Source: Sphingopyxis terrae subsp. terrae NBRC 15098 (GTDB taxonomy: Bacteria; Pseudomonadota; Alphaproteobacteria; Sphingomonadales; Sphingomonadaceae). Taken from it: 64,000 nt of DNA. Under the pieces are notes generated by a model, which worked only from the letters and a program-made list of their open reading frames with translations, did not search any database and was not told the origin of the DNA. Both the position numbers and the translations under genes were made by a program. Positions 1-8,002 of this stretch are shown here, one piece after another. The stretch covers positions 124,001 through 188,000 of the forward strand of contig NZ_BCZQ01000012.1 of the NCBI RefSeq assembly GCF_001598815.1, in the 5' to 3' direction. Numbering within the stretch: the first letter of the stretch is position 1; every line of letters starts with the position of its first letter.

Positions 1-621
1 GCCGCCGCGCCATCGGTGCCGATCCCGGGCTTCGTCCGCCGGCCGGGCGAGGTGGTGATCGGGACGGTAGCGGGGCTTCGCAAGGTCAAGGATCTGCCGC
101 GCCTCGTGCGCGCCGTTGCGGCGCTGCCGCCGCATGTGCGACTGGTAATCGTGGGGGAGGGGCCTGAGCGCGCGGCGATCGCCGCCGAGGCGGCGGCGTG
201 CGGCATGGCCGACCGGCTGGTGCTTGCGGGATTCATGCCCGAACCGGCGCAATGGATCGGCCATTTCGACCTGCTCGCGCTCTCGTCGCGGAGCGAACAG
301 GCGCCGATTGCGGTGATCGAGGCGATGGCGGCGGGGCTGCCCTTTGTCAGCCCGGCGGTCGGCGACGTGGCGGCGATGGCGGGCGAGGCGAACCGCCCGT
401 TCATCGCGGCGGACGAGACGAATTTTCGCGCCGCGCTGGCGCGCCTTGCGGACGATGCGGCGTTGCGCGCAGCGGTGGGTGCGGAGAATCGGCGCGTTGC
501 CGCCGAGCGCTTCACCGAATCCGGGATGGTCGCGGGCTATCAAAGCCTCTATGCTCGCGCGCTGGAAGGATATGACGTTTTTACGGGGCGTTTCCTGGGG
601 TCGGACCCCGCCTTCGATTGA
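1..621 (+). CDS. GT4-type glycosyltransferase, C-terminal part (5' end outside window)
   Basis: The frame is open to the left edge, so the gene begins outside the window and only its C-terminal Rossmann domain is seen. This half of GT-B glycosyltransferases binds the nucleotide sugar. The visible motifs fit GT4: the strand-turn segment VAGLRKVKDLPRLVRA, then LVIVGEGPER, LAGFMPEP, and the EX7E donor signature in SEQAPIAVIEAMAAGLPFVS. A GTG at position 16 could be taken as a start, but it lies inside the domain and would leave no acceptor domain, so the gene is treated as partial. The next gene starts 85 bases downstream on the same strand. The sugar and acceptor cannot be told. Confidence 0.85.
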   Translation, partial: AAAPSVPIPGFVRRPGEVVIGTVAGLRKVKDLPRLVRAVAALPPHVRLVIVGEGPERAAIAAEAAACGMADRLVLAGFMPEPAQWIGHFDLLALSSRSEQAPIAVIEAMAAGLPFVSPAVGDVAAMAGEANRPFIAADETNFRAALARLADDAALRAAVGAENRRVAAERFTESGMVAGYQSLYARALEGYDVFTGRFLGSDPAFD

Positions 622-706
622 CAAAGGCGGTCCGGTTCCGCTTACGGAAGAGGCAAATGGGGGCTGGCGCGCGGCTGCGCAGCCGGCGGAGAGAAAGAGG
701 TTTATA

Positions 707-2110
707 GTGTTCAAAGGTTTGAAGCCCATCCTTTACGGCGGACGCGAAGTCTGGCCGCTGGTCGAGGGCGGGAAGGGCGTGTCGGCGACCAACCATATGT
801 CGAGCGGCGCCTGGGCCGCGGCTGGCGGGATCGGCACCGTTTCGGCGGTCAACGCCGACAGCTACGACGCCGAAGGCAAGATCGTGCCGCAGGTCTATCG
901 CGCTGCGACGCGCCGCGAACGGCACGAAGAACTGGTCCGCTACGCCATCGACGGCGCGGTCGAACAGGTGAAGCGCGCTTATGACCTCGCCAGCGGCAAG
1001 GGTGCGATCAACATCAACGTCCTCTGGGAAATGGGCGGAGCGCAGCAGGTATTGGAAGGCGTGCTCGAACGCACCAAGGGGCTGATCACCGGCGTCACCT
1101 GCGGCGCGGGGATGCCGTACAAGCTCAGCGAAATCGCGGCGCGGCACAATGTCCATTATCTGCCGATCATCTCGTCGGCGCGTGCGTTTCGCGCGCTCTG
1201 GAAGCGCGCCTATCACAAGGTCGCGCATCTGATGGCGGCGGTCGTCTATGAAGATCCGTGGCTCGCCGGCGGGCACAACGGCCTGTCGAACGCCGAAGAT
1301 CCGCTGAAGCCCGAAGATCCCTATCCGCGCGTCAAGGCGCTGCGCGACACGATGCGCGCCGAGGGGATTTCGGACGAAGTGCCGATCGTGATGGCGGGCG
1401 GCGTCTGGTATCTGCGCGACTGGAACGACTGGATCGACAATCCCGAATTAGGCTCGATCGCCTTTCAATATGGCACGCGGCCGCTGCTGACGCAGGAAAG
1501 CCCGATCCCGCAGGAGTGGAAGGACCGGCTGCGCACGCTCGACGAGGGCGATGTGTTGCTCCACCGCTTCTCGCCCACAGGCTTTTATTCGAGCGCGGTG
1601 CGCAATCCTTTCCTGCGCGATCTCGAAGCGCGGTCGGAGCGGCAGATTCCCTATTCGAAGCAGGAAGCGGGCGACCATGTCGCGCAGCTCGACGTCGGCG
1701 TGAAGGGGCGCAATTTCTGGGTGACCCCGCACGACCGCGACCGCGCGCGCGACTGGGTGGCCGAAGGCTATACCACCGCGCTCAAGACGCCCGACAATAC
1801 GGTCGTCTTCGTCACCGAAGAGGATAGGACCGTGATCCGCAAGGATCAGGCCGATTGCATGGGCTGCCTGTCGCACTGCGGCTTTTCGGCGTGGAAGGAC
1901 CATGACGATTATTCGACCGGCTACCTCGCCGATCCGCGCAGCTTCTGCATCCAGAAAACGCTGCAGGACATCGCGCACGGCGGCGACGTCGACCAGAATC
2001 TGATGTTCGCGGGCCACGCCGCGTTCAACTTCAAGACCGATCCCTTTTATTCCAACAACTTCACCCCGACGGTGAAGGAACTGGTCGACCGGATTCTGAC
2101 GGGGGATTGA
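707..2110 (+). CDS. Nitronate monooxygenase / NPD-family FMN flavoprotein with C-terminal cysteine cluster
   Basis: Predicted 467-residue TIM-barrel flavoprotein of the nitronate monooxygenase (2-nitropropane dioxygenase) superfamily. These enzymes use FMN to oxidise alkyl nitronates or act as NAD(P)H-flavin oxidoreductases. Supporting segments are GLITGVTCGAGMP, the PIISSARA strand, PIVMAGGVW and SIAFQYGTRPLLTQES, the last two forming the phosphate-binding end of the barrel. The GTG start at 707 is chosen because a purine-rich AGAAAGAGG lies just upstream and the FKGLKPILYGG start matches a natural N-terminus; the frame is open upstream to 344 without family features. At 467 residues it is longer than the usual 320-380, and the extra C-terminal part carries C384-x2-C387-x3-C391 plus C414, which could hold a metal or Fe-S cluster. 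Substrate unknown. Confidence 0.8.
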   Translation: MFKGLKPILYGGREVWPLVEGGKGVSATNHMSSGAWAAAGGIGTVSAVNADSYDAEGKIVPQVYRAATRRERHEELVRYAIDGAVEQVKRAYDLASGKGAININVLWEMGGAQQVLEGVLERTKGLITGVTCGAGMPYKLSEIAARHNVHYLPIISSARAFRALWKRAYHKVAHLMAAVVYEDPWLAGGHNGLSNAEDPLKPEDPYPRVKALRDTMRAEGISDEVPIVMAGGVWYLRDWNDWIDNPELGSIAFQYGTRPLLTQESPIPQEWKDRLRTLDEGDVLLHRFSPTGFYSSAVRNPFLRDLEARSERQIPYSKQEAGDHVAQLDVGVKGRNFWVTPHDRDRARDWVAEGYTTALKTPDNTVVFVTEEDRTVIRKDQADCMGCLSHCGFSAWKDHDDYSTGYLADPRSFCIQKTLQDIAHGGDVDQNLMFAGHAAFNFKTDPFYSNNFTPTVKELVDRILTGD

Positions 2111-2127
2111 CCCGAAGAGGAGGGTAA

Positions 2128-2532
2128 ATGGGGGACATCGATTGGGCCGGCCGCATGGCTCGCCTGCCCGACGAAGATCTCGTCGAGATCGCTTCGTCGG
2201 GCGAGGCGGATGGCTATCATCAATTGGCGGTCGATGCGGCGGTGGCGGAACTCGCGAGGCGCGCGCCCGACGAAACCGTCATGGCACGCATCACGGCGCA
2301 GGTAGAAGCTGATCGTCAGTTTCAGGCGAACAGGCACGATGTTCCGCTAAGCAATGGCGGCCGGGTTGCCTTTGTCTTTTTCGGCATCTTCCTGTTCTGG
2401 CCGCTCGTCGCTGCATACGTACTCCATCATCGCGGTTATTCCCGGAAAGCCAAAGAGGCGCTTTGGGCGATTCCGCTTTCGATGGCCCTCTGGTGGGCGG
2501 TCATGTCCGCACTATTCTTCTTTTTGGGCTAA
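2128..2532 (+). CDS. Hypothetical protein with two C-terminal membrane helices
   Basis: A 134-residue protein that I do not recognise. The first ~75 residues are acidic and helical (LPDEDLVEIASSGEADGYHQ), and the end has two hydrophobic segments, roughly residues 79-97 and 112-133. A clear ribosome site GAAGAGGAGGG precedes the ATG, and the gene starts 17 bases after the flavoprotein gene, so the two are probably co-transcribed. Its last four bases overlap the stop of the convergent dehydrogenase gene. Base composition drops slightly toward the 3' end compared with its neighbours. The soluble part may bind a partner at the inner face of the membrane, but no function can be given. Confidence 0.7.
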   Translation: MGDIDWAGRMARLPDEDLVEIASSGEADGYHQLAVDAAVAELARRAPDETVMARITAQVEADRQFQANRHDVPLSNGGRVAFVFFGIFLFWPLVAAYVLHHRGYSRKAKEALWAIPLSMALWWAVMSALFFFLG

Positions 2533-3527
2533 GCCCACCCCTCCAGCACCTGATCGGGCGGTCGGTGCCCGTCGCACCAGGCACGGATATTGGCGATGAC
2601 CTTTTCGCCCGACGCCTCGCGGCCCTCGATCGTCGCCGAGCCGAGGTGCGGCAGCAGCACGACATTGTCGAGCGCGAGCAGGTCGGGATCGACCGCGGGT
2701 TCGTGCGTATAGACATCGAGCCCCGCGCCCGCGATGCGGCCGGTCTTGAGTGCCGCGATCAGCGCCTTTTCGTCGATGATTTCGCCGCGCGCGGTGTTGA
2801 TCAGATAGGCGGTCGGCTTCATCGCACCGATACGCGCCGCGCTGACCATCTCATGGGTTTCGGCGGTGTGCGGGCAGTGGATCGTGACCACGTCGCTGAT
2901 CCGAAGCAGCGTGTCGACGCTCGCATGATAGCTCGCGCCCAATTCCTCTTCGATCGTTTCGGGCAGGCGACGTCGGTTGTGATAGTGGATCGACAGGCCG
3001 AAGGCGCGAGCGCGCTGCGCGACGGCGAGGCCGATGCGTCCCATGCCGACGATGCCGAGCAATTTGCCGCCGACGCGGTGACCCAGCATCGCGCTCGGCG
3101 CCCAGCCCTGCCATTTGCCCGAGCGCATCAGCTTTTCGCCCTCGGCCAGCCGGCGCGGGACCGACAGGATCAGCGCCATGGTCATGTCGGCGGTGTCCTC
3201 GGTAAAGACGCCGGGGGTGTTGGCGACCATGATGCCCTTCGCGCGCGCCGCGGCGAGGTCGATATGGTCGACCCCGGCCCCGAAATTGGCGATCAGCTTG
3301 AGCCGGTCGCCCGCCGCGCCGATGATCTCGGCGTCGATCTCGTCGGTCACGGTCGGCACCAGCACGTCGCAGTCGGCGACTGCGGCCTTGAGCTCGTCCT
3401 TGGTAAAGGCGTGATCGTGCGCCGACAGGGCGACATCGAACAATTCGGCCATGCGCGCCTCGACCGCCGGCATCAACTGGCGGGTGACGATGACGCGCGG
3501 GCGTTTGGGGCGGGATGAATCGGGCAT
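2529..3527 (-). CDS. D-isomer 2-hydroxyacid dehydrogenase (glyoxylate/hydroxypyruvate reductase type)
   Basis: A 332-residue NAD(P)-dependent dehydrogenase that interconverts 2-keto and D-2-hydroxy acids in the cytosol. The order is typical: N-terminal flavodoxin-like catalytic half, then the nucleotide domain with LLGIVGMGRIGLAVAQRARA (GxGxxG), the Arg-bearing INTARGEIIDEKAL segment, the Glu in GAGLDVYTHEP, and the catalytic His in LLPHLGSAT. The ATG at 3527 was chosen over an upstream in-frame start at 3677 because the extra 50 residues are arginine/proline-rich and unlike the family. Glyoxylate, hydroxypyruvate or phenylpyruvate are all possible substrates. The gene converges on the hypothetical gene before it with a 4-base overlap. 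Confidence 0.88.
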   Translation of the reverse strand: MPDSSRPKRPRVIVTRQLMPAVEARMAELFDVALSAHDHAFTKDELKAAVADCDVLVPTVTDEIDAEIIGAAGDRLKLIANFGAGVDHIDLAAARAKGIMVANTPGVFTEDTADMTMALILSVPRRLAEGEKLMRSGKWQGWAPSAMLGHRVGGKLLGIVGMGRIGLAVAQRARAFGLSIHYHNRRRLPETIEEELGASYHASVDTLLRISDVVTIHCPHTAETHEMVSAARIGAMKPTAYLINTARGEIIDEKALIAALKTGRIAGAGLDVYTHEPAVDPDLLALDNVVLLPHLGSATIEGREASGEKVIANIRAWCDGHRPPDQVLEGWA

Positions 3528-3663
3528 GGCGCCGATAGAGCGCGGCGGCGCGTGGGGGTCAAGAGGGCCAAGCGTGCGCCGATGCGAAAGCCGCTGTGGA
3601 CGAACGGGGCGAAGGCTGCGGCGAACGGTTGAAAAGCGCCCCCGATTTTGACAAGGCAGACGG

Positions 3664-4122
3664 ATGACCAGCCGCACGATATTCGCCCTCCTGACGCTGG
3701 CCGTGGCGACCGGACCCGCCGCGGCGCAAAGCGATCCCGAACTGCCCTATTGGGCGTCGATCAGCGTCGACGAGGCGCGGATGCGCAAGGGGCCGTCGCC
3801 CGATGTGCCCGTCGTGTGGGAATATCGGCGCAAGGATCTGCCCGTCAAAGTGGTCGCGCGCCACGATATCTGGCGCAAGATCGAGGATCCCGACGGGACG
3901 CAGGGGTGGATGGCGGCGCGGCTGCTCAGCCGCACGCGCACCGCGATCGTCACCGGTGGCATCCGTCCGATGCGCGAAAAGCCCGACGCCGCCGCGGCGA
4001 TCGCCTTTCGCGCCGAGGCCGGTGTGGTCGGCCGCATCACCGACTGCAAGGACGGCTGGTGCCTGTTCAACGTGAAGGGCCGCAAGGGCTGGATCGAAAC
4101 CGACCACATATGGGGCGATTGA
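3664..4122 (+). CDS. Exported SH3-like domain protein
   Basis: A 152-residue protein with an N-terminal signal peptide (TIFALLTLAVATGPAAAQ, cleavage likely after AAAQ). The mature part holds two bacterial SH3-like modules, around residues 34-85 (ARMRKGPSPDVPVVWEYR ... GTQGWMAARLL) and 95-150 (IRPMREKPDAAAAI ... RKGWIETDHIWG). Such periplasmic proteins commonly bind peptidoglycan or regulate wall enzymes. Two cysteines near the end (DCKDGWCLF) could form a disulfide. The gene is divergent from the dehydrogenase gene across a 136-base gap and ends just before a strong hairpin shared with the convergent RcnB-like gene. Confidence 0.8.
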   Translation: MTSRTIFALLTLAVATGPAAAQSDPELPYWASISVDEARMRKGPSPDVPVVWEYRRKDLPVKVVARHDIWRKIEDPDGTQGWMAARLLSRTRTAIVTGGIRPMREKPDAAAAIAFRAEAGVVGRITDCKDGWCLFNVKGRKGWIETDHIWGD

Positions 4123-4156
4123 TCACCCGCAACCCATGACCCCGCAACGCATGACA

Positions 4157-4186
4157 AAGGGGCCGGCAGTCGCCTGCCGGCCCCTT
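4157..4186. terminator. Bidirectional hairpin terminator between convergent genes
   Basis: A perfect 13-base stem (4157-4169 with 4174-4186) closed by a 4-base loop, GC-rich with AA/TT at its foot. It lies between the stop of the SH3 gene and the stop of the convergent RcnB-like gene, so it can serve both strands. The T tract is short. Confidence 0.75.
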
Positions 4187-4205
4187 CTCTCGTCACCATT
4201 GGTAT

Positions 4206-4670
4206 TTAGCGCCAGCGGAAGTGGTTATAATAGACGCGAACCACCTTGCCCGTGCGCACATTGACCAGCAACAGGTCGTTATAGTGGCGGACATAGGCCA
4301 GGTTGCGGCCCGCCTTCGGGACGCCCCAGCGCGCATCATAGTTCAGGCGATAGGTCGGGGCGTAATAGGTCGAACGCAGCGAATTGCCGACCGCGAAGCG
4401 GTGATAGCTGAACGGCGCACGCCAGTTCTGGTAGCGATTGTCGCGGCGCCAGTCGCGCTTGTCCTCGCGATATTCGCGCTTCGCGTCGCGCACGTCGCGG
4501 TGGGCATCGCGCACATCATGGCGATCGCCATAGCGCTTCGCATGGTTGAGGTCGCGCTGTTCCTGGCGAATATCCTGGCGATCGCGGGCGAGCTCGCGCG
4601 TCTGGGCCTGCGCCATGGCGGGGACCATCATCGCGGCGATCAGGCCGGCGGTAAGAATTTTGCTCTTCAT
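4206..4670 (-). CDS. RcnB-family periplasmic protein
   Basis: A 154-residue exported protein. The signal peptide is KILTAGLIAAMMVPAMAQAQ. It is followed by a long, strongly charged segment of Arg/Asp/Glu repeats (residues ~24-80, predicted extended helix or coiled coil), then a C-terminal beta region ending in LLLVNVRTGKVVRVYYNH. The closing segment DLLLVNxRTGxVV is typical of the RcnB domain, named after the E. coli periplasmic Ni/Co homeostasis factor. In sphingomonads the family is expanded and its metal role is mostly untested, so the name gives the fold, not the function. No metal transporter gene is adjacent. Confidence 0.75.
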   Translation of the reverse strand: MKSKILTAGLIAAMMVPAMAQAQTRELARDRQDIRQEQRDLNHAKRYGDRHDVRDAHRDVRDAKREYREDKRDWRRDNRYQNWRAPFSYHRFAVGNSLRSTYYAPTYRLNYDARWGVPKAGRNLAYVRHYNDLLLVNVRTGKVVRVYYNHFRWR

Positions 4671-4842
4671 AATGCCATTCCTTGTCTTGCCGTCAGGGGG
4701 AGGGGATCTGCCCGATGACAGGGAAAGGATTAGGCGAGTCGATTTGAACGGAGCCGGAATGCCGCGTTTATTTTGAGGACATTAGTGTCGCAAAGTGTCG
4801 CGCGGGTTGAAAATGGCCGCGGCGCGATCGTCGCCATGCGTC

Positions 4843-4934
4843 GTCATTGCGAGCGGCGGAGCCGCACGGCAATCCAGAGCCGGCATAAACCGCTCCGGAT
4901 TGCGTCACCCGGCTTTCGCCGGGTTCGCAATGAC
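4843..4934. repeat. Interspersed palindromic repeat, GTCATTGCGA type
   Basis: The outer ends GTCATTGCGA and TCGCAATGAC are a perfect 10-base inverted repeat enclosing inner hairpins (CCCGGCTTTCGCCGGG) and a GGCAATCCAG-type core. This GTCATTGCGAG...CAATCCAG pattern is a known interspersed element style in many bacteria. Only one copy is in this window. It fills most of the 277-base gap between the RcnB-like gene and the thiolase gene; the rest of the gap shows nothing definite. Confidence 0.75.
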
Positions 4935-4947
4935 AGCATGAGCTGGC

Positions 4948-6135
4948 TTAAACCAGCTCGACCGCGACCGCGGTGGCTTCGCCGCCGCCGATGCACAGGC
5001 TGGCGATACCGCGCTTCTTGCCGTGGCGCTGAAGCGCGGCGATCAGCGTGGTGATGATGCGCGTGCCGCTGGCGCCGATCGGATGGCCGAGCGCGGTCGC
5101 GCCGCCGTGGACGTTGATCTTGTCGTGCGAAATGCCAAGGTCGTGCATCGCGAACATCGCGACGCAGGCAAAGGCTTCGTTGACTTCGAACAGGTCGACA
5201 TCGCCGATCGACCAGCCGGCCTTCGCCAGCACCTTGTTGATCGCGCCGACCGGGGCAACCGTGAAATCCTTGGGTTCCTGCGCGTGCGCGGCATGCGCGA
5301 CGAGCTTGGCGACCGGCGTCTTGCCCTTTGCTTCGGCGACCGACTGGCGCGTCAGTACGACCGCGGCGGCGCCGTCGGAGATCGACGAGCTGGTCGCTGC
5401 GGTGATCGTGCCGTCCTTGGCAAAGGCGGGGCGCAGCGTCGGGATCTTGTCGGGGTTGCCCTTGCCGGGCTGTTCGTCGGTGTCGACGACAACCTCGCCC
5501 TTGCGGGTGGTCAGCGTGACGGGCGTGATTTCGGCGGCGAAGGCGCCGTCGGCGATCGCCGCTTGGGCGCGCTTCAGCGATTCGATCGAATAATCGTCCT
5601 GCGCCTGGCGGCTGAGCTGATAGGCGTCGGCGGTGTCCTGCGCGAAAGTGCCCATGGCGCGGCCGGCGTCATAAGCGTCCTCCAGCCCGTCGAGGAACAT
5701 ATGGTCATAGGCGGTGTCATGGCCGATGCGCGCGCCCGAACGATGCTTCTTGAGCAGATAGGGGGCGTTCGTCATCGACTCCATGCCGCCTGCAACGACG
5801 AGATCGATGCTGCCTGCGGCAAGGGCTTCGGCGCCCATGATGACGGTCTGCATGCCCGAACCGCAAACCTTGTTCACGGTGGTCGCCTGCACCGACTTGG
5901 GCAGGCCCGCCTTGATCGCCGCCTGACGTGCCGGCGCCTGGCCGAGCCCGGCGGGCAGCACGCAGCCCATATAGATGCGTTCGACATCGTCGCCGGCAAC
6001 GCCCGCGCGCTCGACCGCCGCCTTCACCGCGGTCGCGCCGAGATCGGTCGCGCTCGCGTCCGACAACACGCCCTGCATGCCGCCCATCGGGGTGCGGGCA
6101 TAGGAGAGGAAAACGACGGGATCGGTGGCGGTCAT
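4948..6135 (-). CDS. Acetyl-CoA acetyltransferase (thiolase)
   Basis: A 395-residue thiolase that condenses or cleaves acyl-CoA (acetoacetyl-CoA formation or beta-oxidation). All catalytic elements are present: the nucleophilic Cys in VNKVCGSGMQ, the GGMESMTNAPY loop, the His in HGGATALGHPIGASGTR, and the second Cys in SLCIGGGEATA close to the C-terminus. The length is normal. A start at 6135 is supported by a GGAG about ten bases upstream. It is a single-gene transcription unit here, divergent from the aldehyde dehydrogenase gene. Biosynthetic and degradative thiolases cannot be separated from this sequence alone, and no 3-hydroxyacyl-CoA dehydrogenase or PHB gene is next to it. Confidence 0.92.
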   Translation of the reverse strand: MTATDPVVFLSYARTPMGGMQGVLSDASATDLGATAVKAAVERAGVAGDDVERIYMGCVLPAGLGQAPARQAAIKAGLPKSVQATTVNKVCGSGMQTVIMGAEALAAGSIDLVVAGGMESMTNAPYLLKKHRSGARIGHDTAYDHMFLDGLEDAYDAGRAMGTFAQDTADAYQLSRQAQDDYSIESLKRAQAAIADGAFAAEITPVTLTTRKGEVVVDTDEQPGKGNPDKIPTLRPAFAKDGTITAATSSSISDGAAAVVLTRQSVAEAKGKTPVAKLVAHAAHAQEPKDFTVAPVGAINKVLAKAGWSIGDVDLFEVNEAFACVAMFAMHDLGISHDKINVHGGATALGHPIGASGTRIITTLIAALQRHGKKRGIASLCIGGGEATAVAVELV

Positions 6136-6301
6136 GGCAAAAGACTCCGTAGGGGAAAGGTCATCGGTGGCCCGATTAGCGCCTTTGCTGCACTTGCGAA
6201 AGGGGGTGGGGTAGGGGGATCGCCCTAAACGATGCGCGTTTCAACTTGAAACCCGCTGCAGAGCGTGGTAAAACGGGCGCAATCATATGGGGAGACGGGT
6301 C

Positions 6302-7756
6302 ATGGCCACCGCCATCAAGGAAGATATCGCCAGCGAAACCGCGCGGATGCAGCGCGTGCTCGAAACGCAGCGCGTCAGCTTTACCGCCGCGATGCCCGAA
6401 AGCCTGTCGGTCCGCACCGACCGCATCGACCGCGCGATCGCGCTGCTGGTCGATCATGCCGAGGATTTCGCCAAGGCGGTGAGCGAGGATTTCGGCCATC
6501 GCAGCCGCGAACAGACGTTGATGACCGACATCATGCCGTCGGTTAGCGCCCTCAAACATGCCAAGAAGCATATGGCGGCCTGGTCGCGCGGCGAAAAGCG
6601 CAAGCCCACCTTTCCGCTCGGCCTGCTCGGCGCGAAAGCCGAGGTTGTCTATCAGCCGAAGGGGGTCGTTGGCGTCGTGGCGCCGTGGAATTTCCCGGTC
6701 GGCATGGTCTTCGTGCCGATGGCGGGGATATTGGCGGCGGGCAACCGCGCGATGATCAAGCCGAGCGAGTTTACCGAGAATGTGTCCGACCTGATGGCGC
6801 GCCTCGTCACCGACTATTTTGACGAGGGCGAAATGGCCGTGTTCACGGGCGGGGCCGATGTCGGCGTCGCTTTCTCGAAGCTGGCTTTCGACCATCTGAT
6901 CTTCACCGGGGCGACCAGCGTCGGCAAGCATATCATGCGCGCCGCGGCGGATAATCTAGTGCCCGTGACGCTCGAACTGGGTGGCAAGTCGCCGACGTTC
7001 ATCGGACGCAGCGCGAACAAGGACCTTGTTGGGCAGCGCGTCGCGCTCGGCAAGATGATGAACGCGGGGCAGATCTGCCTGGCGCCCGACTATCTGCTCG
7101 TCGCCGAGGATCAGGAGGGCGAGGTGATCGACAGCGTGAGCAAGGGCGTCGCGTCGCTCTATCCGACGCTGCTCAAGAATGACGACTATACGTCGGTCGT
7201 CAACGGCCGCAATTTCGACCGCCTGCAGGGCTATCTGGCCGATGCGCGCGAAAAGGGCGCCGAGGTGATCGAGGTCAATCCCGCGAACGAGGATTTCGCG
7301 AGCGCCAACGGCCACAAGATGCCGCTCCATATCGTGCGCGGCGCGACCGACGATATGAAGGTGATGCAGGAGGAAATCTTCGGCCCGATCCTGCCGGTCA
7401 AGACCTACAAGACCATCGACGAGGCGATCGATTATGTGAATGCGCACGACCGTCCGCTCGGCCTTTATTATTTCGGGCAGGACAAGAGCGAGGAGGACCG
7501 CGTGCTGACGCGGACGATTTCGGGCGGCGTTACGGTCAACGACGTGCTGTTTCATAATGCGATGGAAGACCTGCCCTTCGGCGGGGTCGGACCGTCGGGA
7601 ATGGGCAATTATCACGGGCTGGACGGCTTCCGCACCTTCAGTCACGCGCGCGCCGTCTATCGCCAGCCCAAGCTCGACGTCGCCGGGCTCGCCGGCTTCA
7701 AGCCGCCCTATGGCAAGGCGACCGCCAAGACGCTGGCGAAGGAATTGAAGAAATAG
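6302..7756 (+). CDS. calB: Coniferyl-aldehyde-dehydrogenase-type NAD(P) aldehyde dehydrogenase
   Basis: A 484-residue aldehyde dehydrogenase. The proton-accepting Glu is in VTLELGGKSP, the catalytic Cys in AGQICLAPDY, and the Rossmann segment in FTGATSVGKHIM. The sequence VAPWNFPVGMVFVPMAGIL and the short length of the C-terminal oligomerisation arm (GVTVNDVLFHNAMEDLPFGG) are typical of the group annotated as coniferyl aldehyde dehydrogenase, which oxidises phenylpropanoid or long-chain aldehydes. The ATG at 6302 is preferred over one at 6287 because GGGGAGA lies 8-10 bases before it. In vivo substrates may well be ordinary lipid aldehydes. Downstream is a GC-rich imperfect hairpin (7768-7796) that may end the transcript. 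Confidence 0.88.
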   Translation: MATAIKEDIASETARMQRVLETQRVSFTAAMPESLSVRTDRIDRAIALLVDHAEDFAKAVSEDFGHRSREQTLMTDIMPSVSALKHAKKHMAAWSRGEKRKPTFPLGLLGAKAEVVYQPKGVVGVVAPWNFPVGMVFVPMAGILAAGNRAMIKPSEFTENVSDLMARLVTDYFDEGEMAVFTGGADVGVAFSKLAFDHLIFTGATSVGKHIMRAAADNLVPVTLELGGKSPTFIGRSANKDLVGQRVALGKMMNAGQICLAPDYLLVAEDQEGEVIDSVSKGVASLYPTLLKNDDYTSVVNGRNFDRLQGYLADAREKGAEVIEVNPANEDFASANGHKMPLHIVRGATDDMKVMQEEIFGPILPVKTYKTIDEAIDYVNAHDRPLGLYYFGQDKSEEDRVLTRTISGGVTVNDVLFHNAMEDLPFGGVGPSGMGNYHGLDGFRTFSHARAVYRQPKLDVAGLAGFKPPYGKATAKTLAKELKK

Positions 7757-7822
7757 CTTGGCAAGCGGCGGCGCTTCGCCCTAGGGGGAGCGCCGCGCTT
7801 TCGGGCGATGCGCCCGTGGCAG

Positions 7823-7907
7823 GCCCCTGTGGTGAAATTGGTAGACGCGCTCGACTCAAAATCGAGTTCCGCAAGGAGTGCTGGTTCGAGTCCGGCCAGG
7901 GGCACCA
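7823..7907 (+). tRNA. tRNA-Leu (anticodon CAA)
   Basis: The acceptor stem GCCCCTG (7823-7829) pairs with CAGGGGC (7897-7903), followed by discriminator A and an encoded CCA. The anticodon stem CTCGA/TCGAG encloses loop CTCAAAA, which gives CAA. A long variable arm (TTCCGCAAGGAGTG region) marks it as a class II leucine tRNA. The T-loop GTTCGAGTC is intact. Confidence 0.96.
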
Positions 7908-8002
7908 TAACCGAGAATCGACTTTCAGACGCGTAACGGCCCCGGCGGAACCCGCATGGCAGGCCGCGCATTGCATTCGCATTCCGCTATGGAGGTTTGC
8001 AG

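Noticed and set aside
2463..3518. Plus-strand frame of 351 codons opposite the 2-hydroxyacid dehydrogenase
   Set aside because: Antisense shadow of a gene with clear Rossmann and catalytic motifs.
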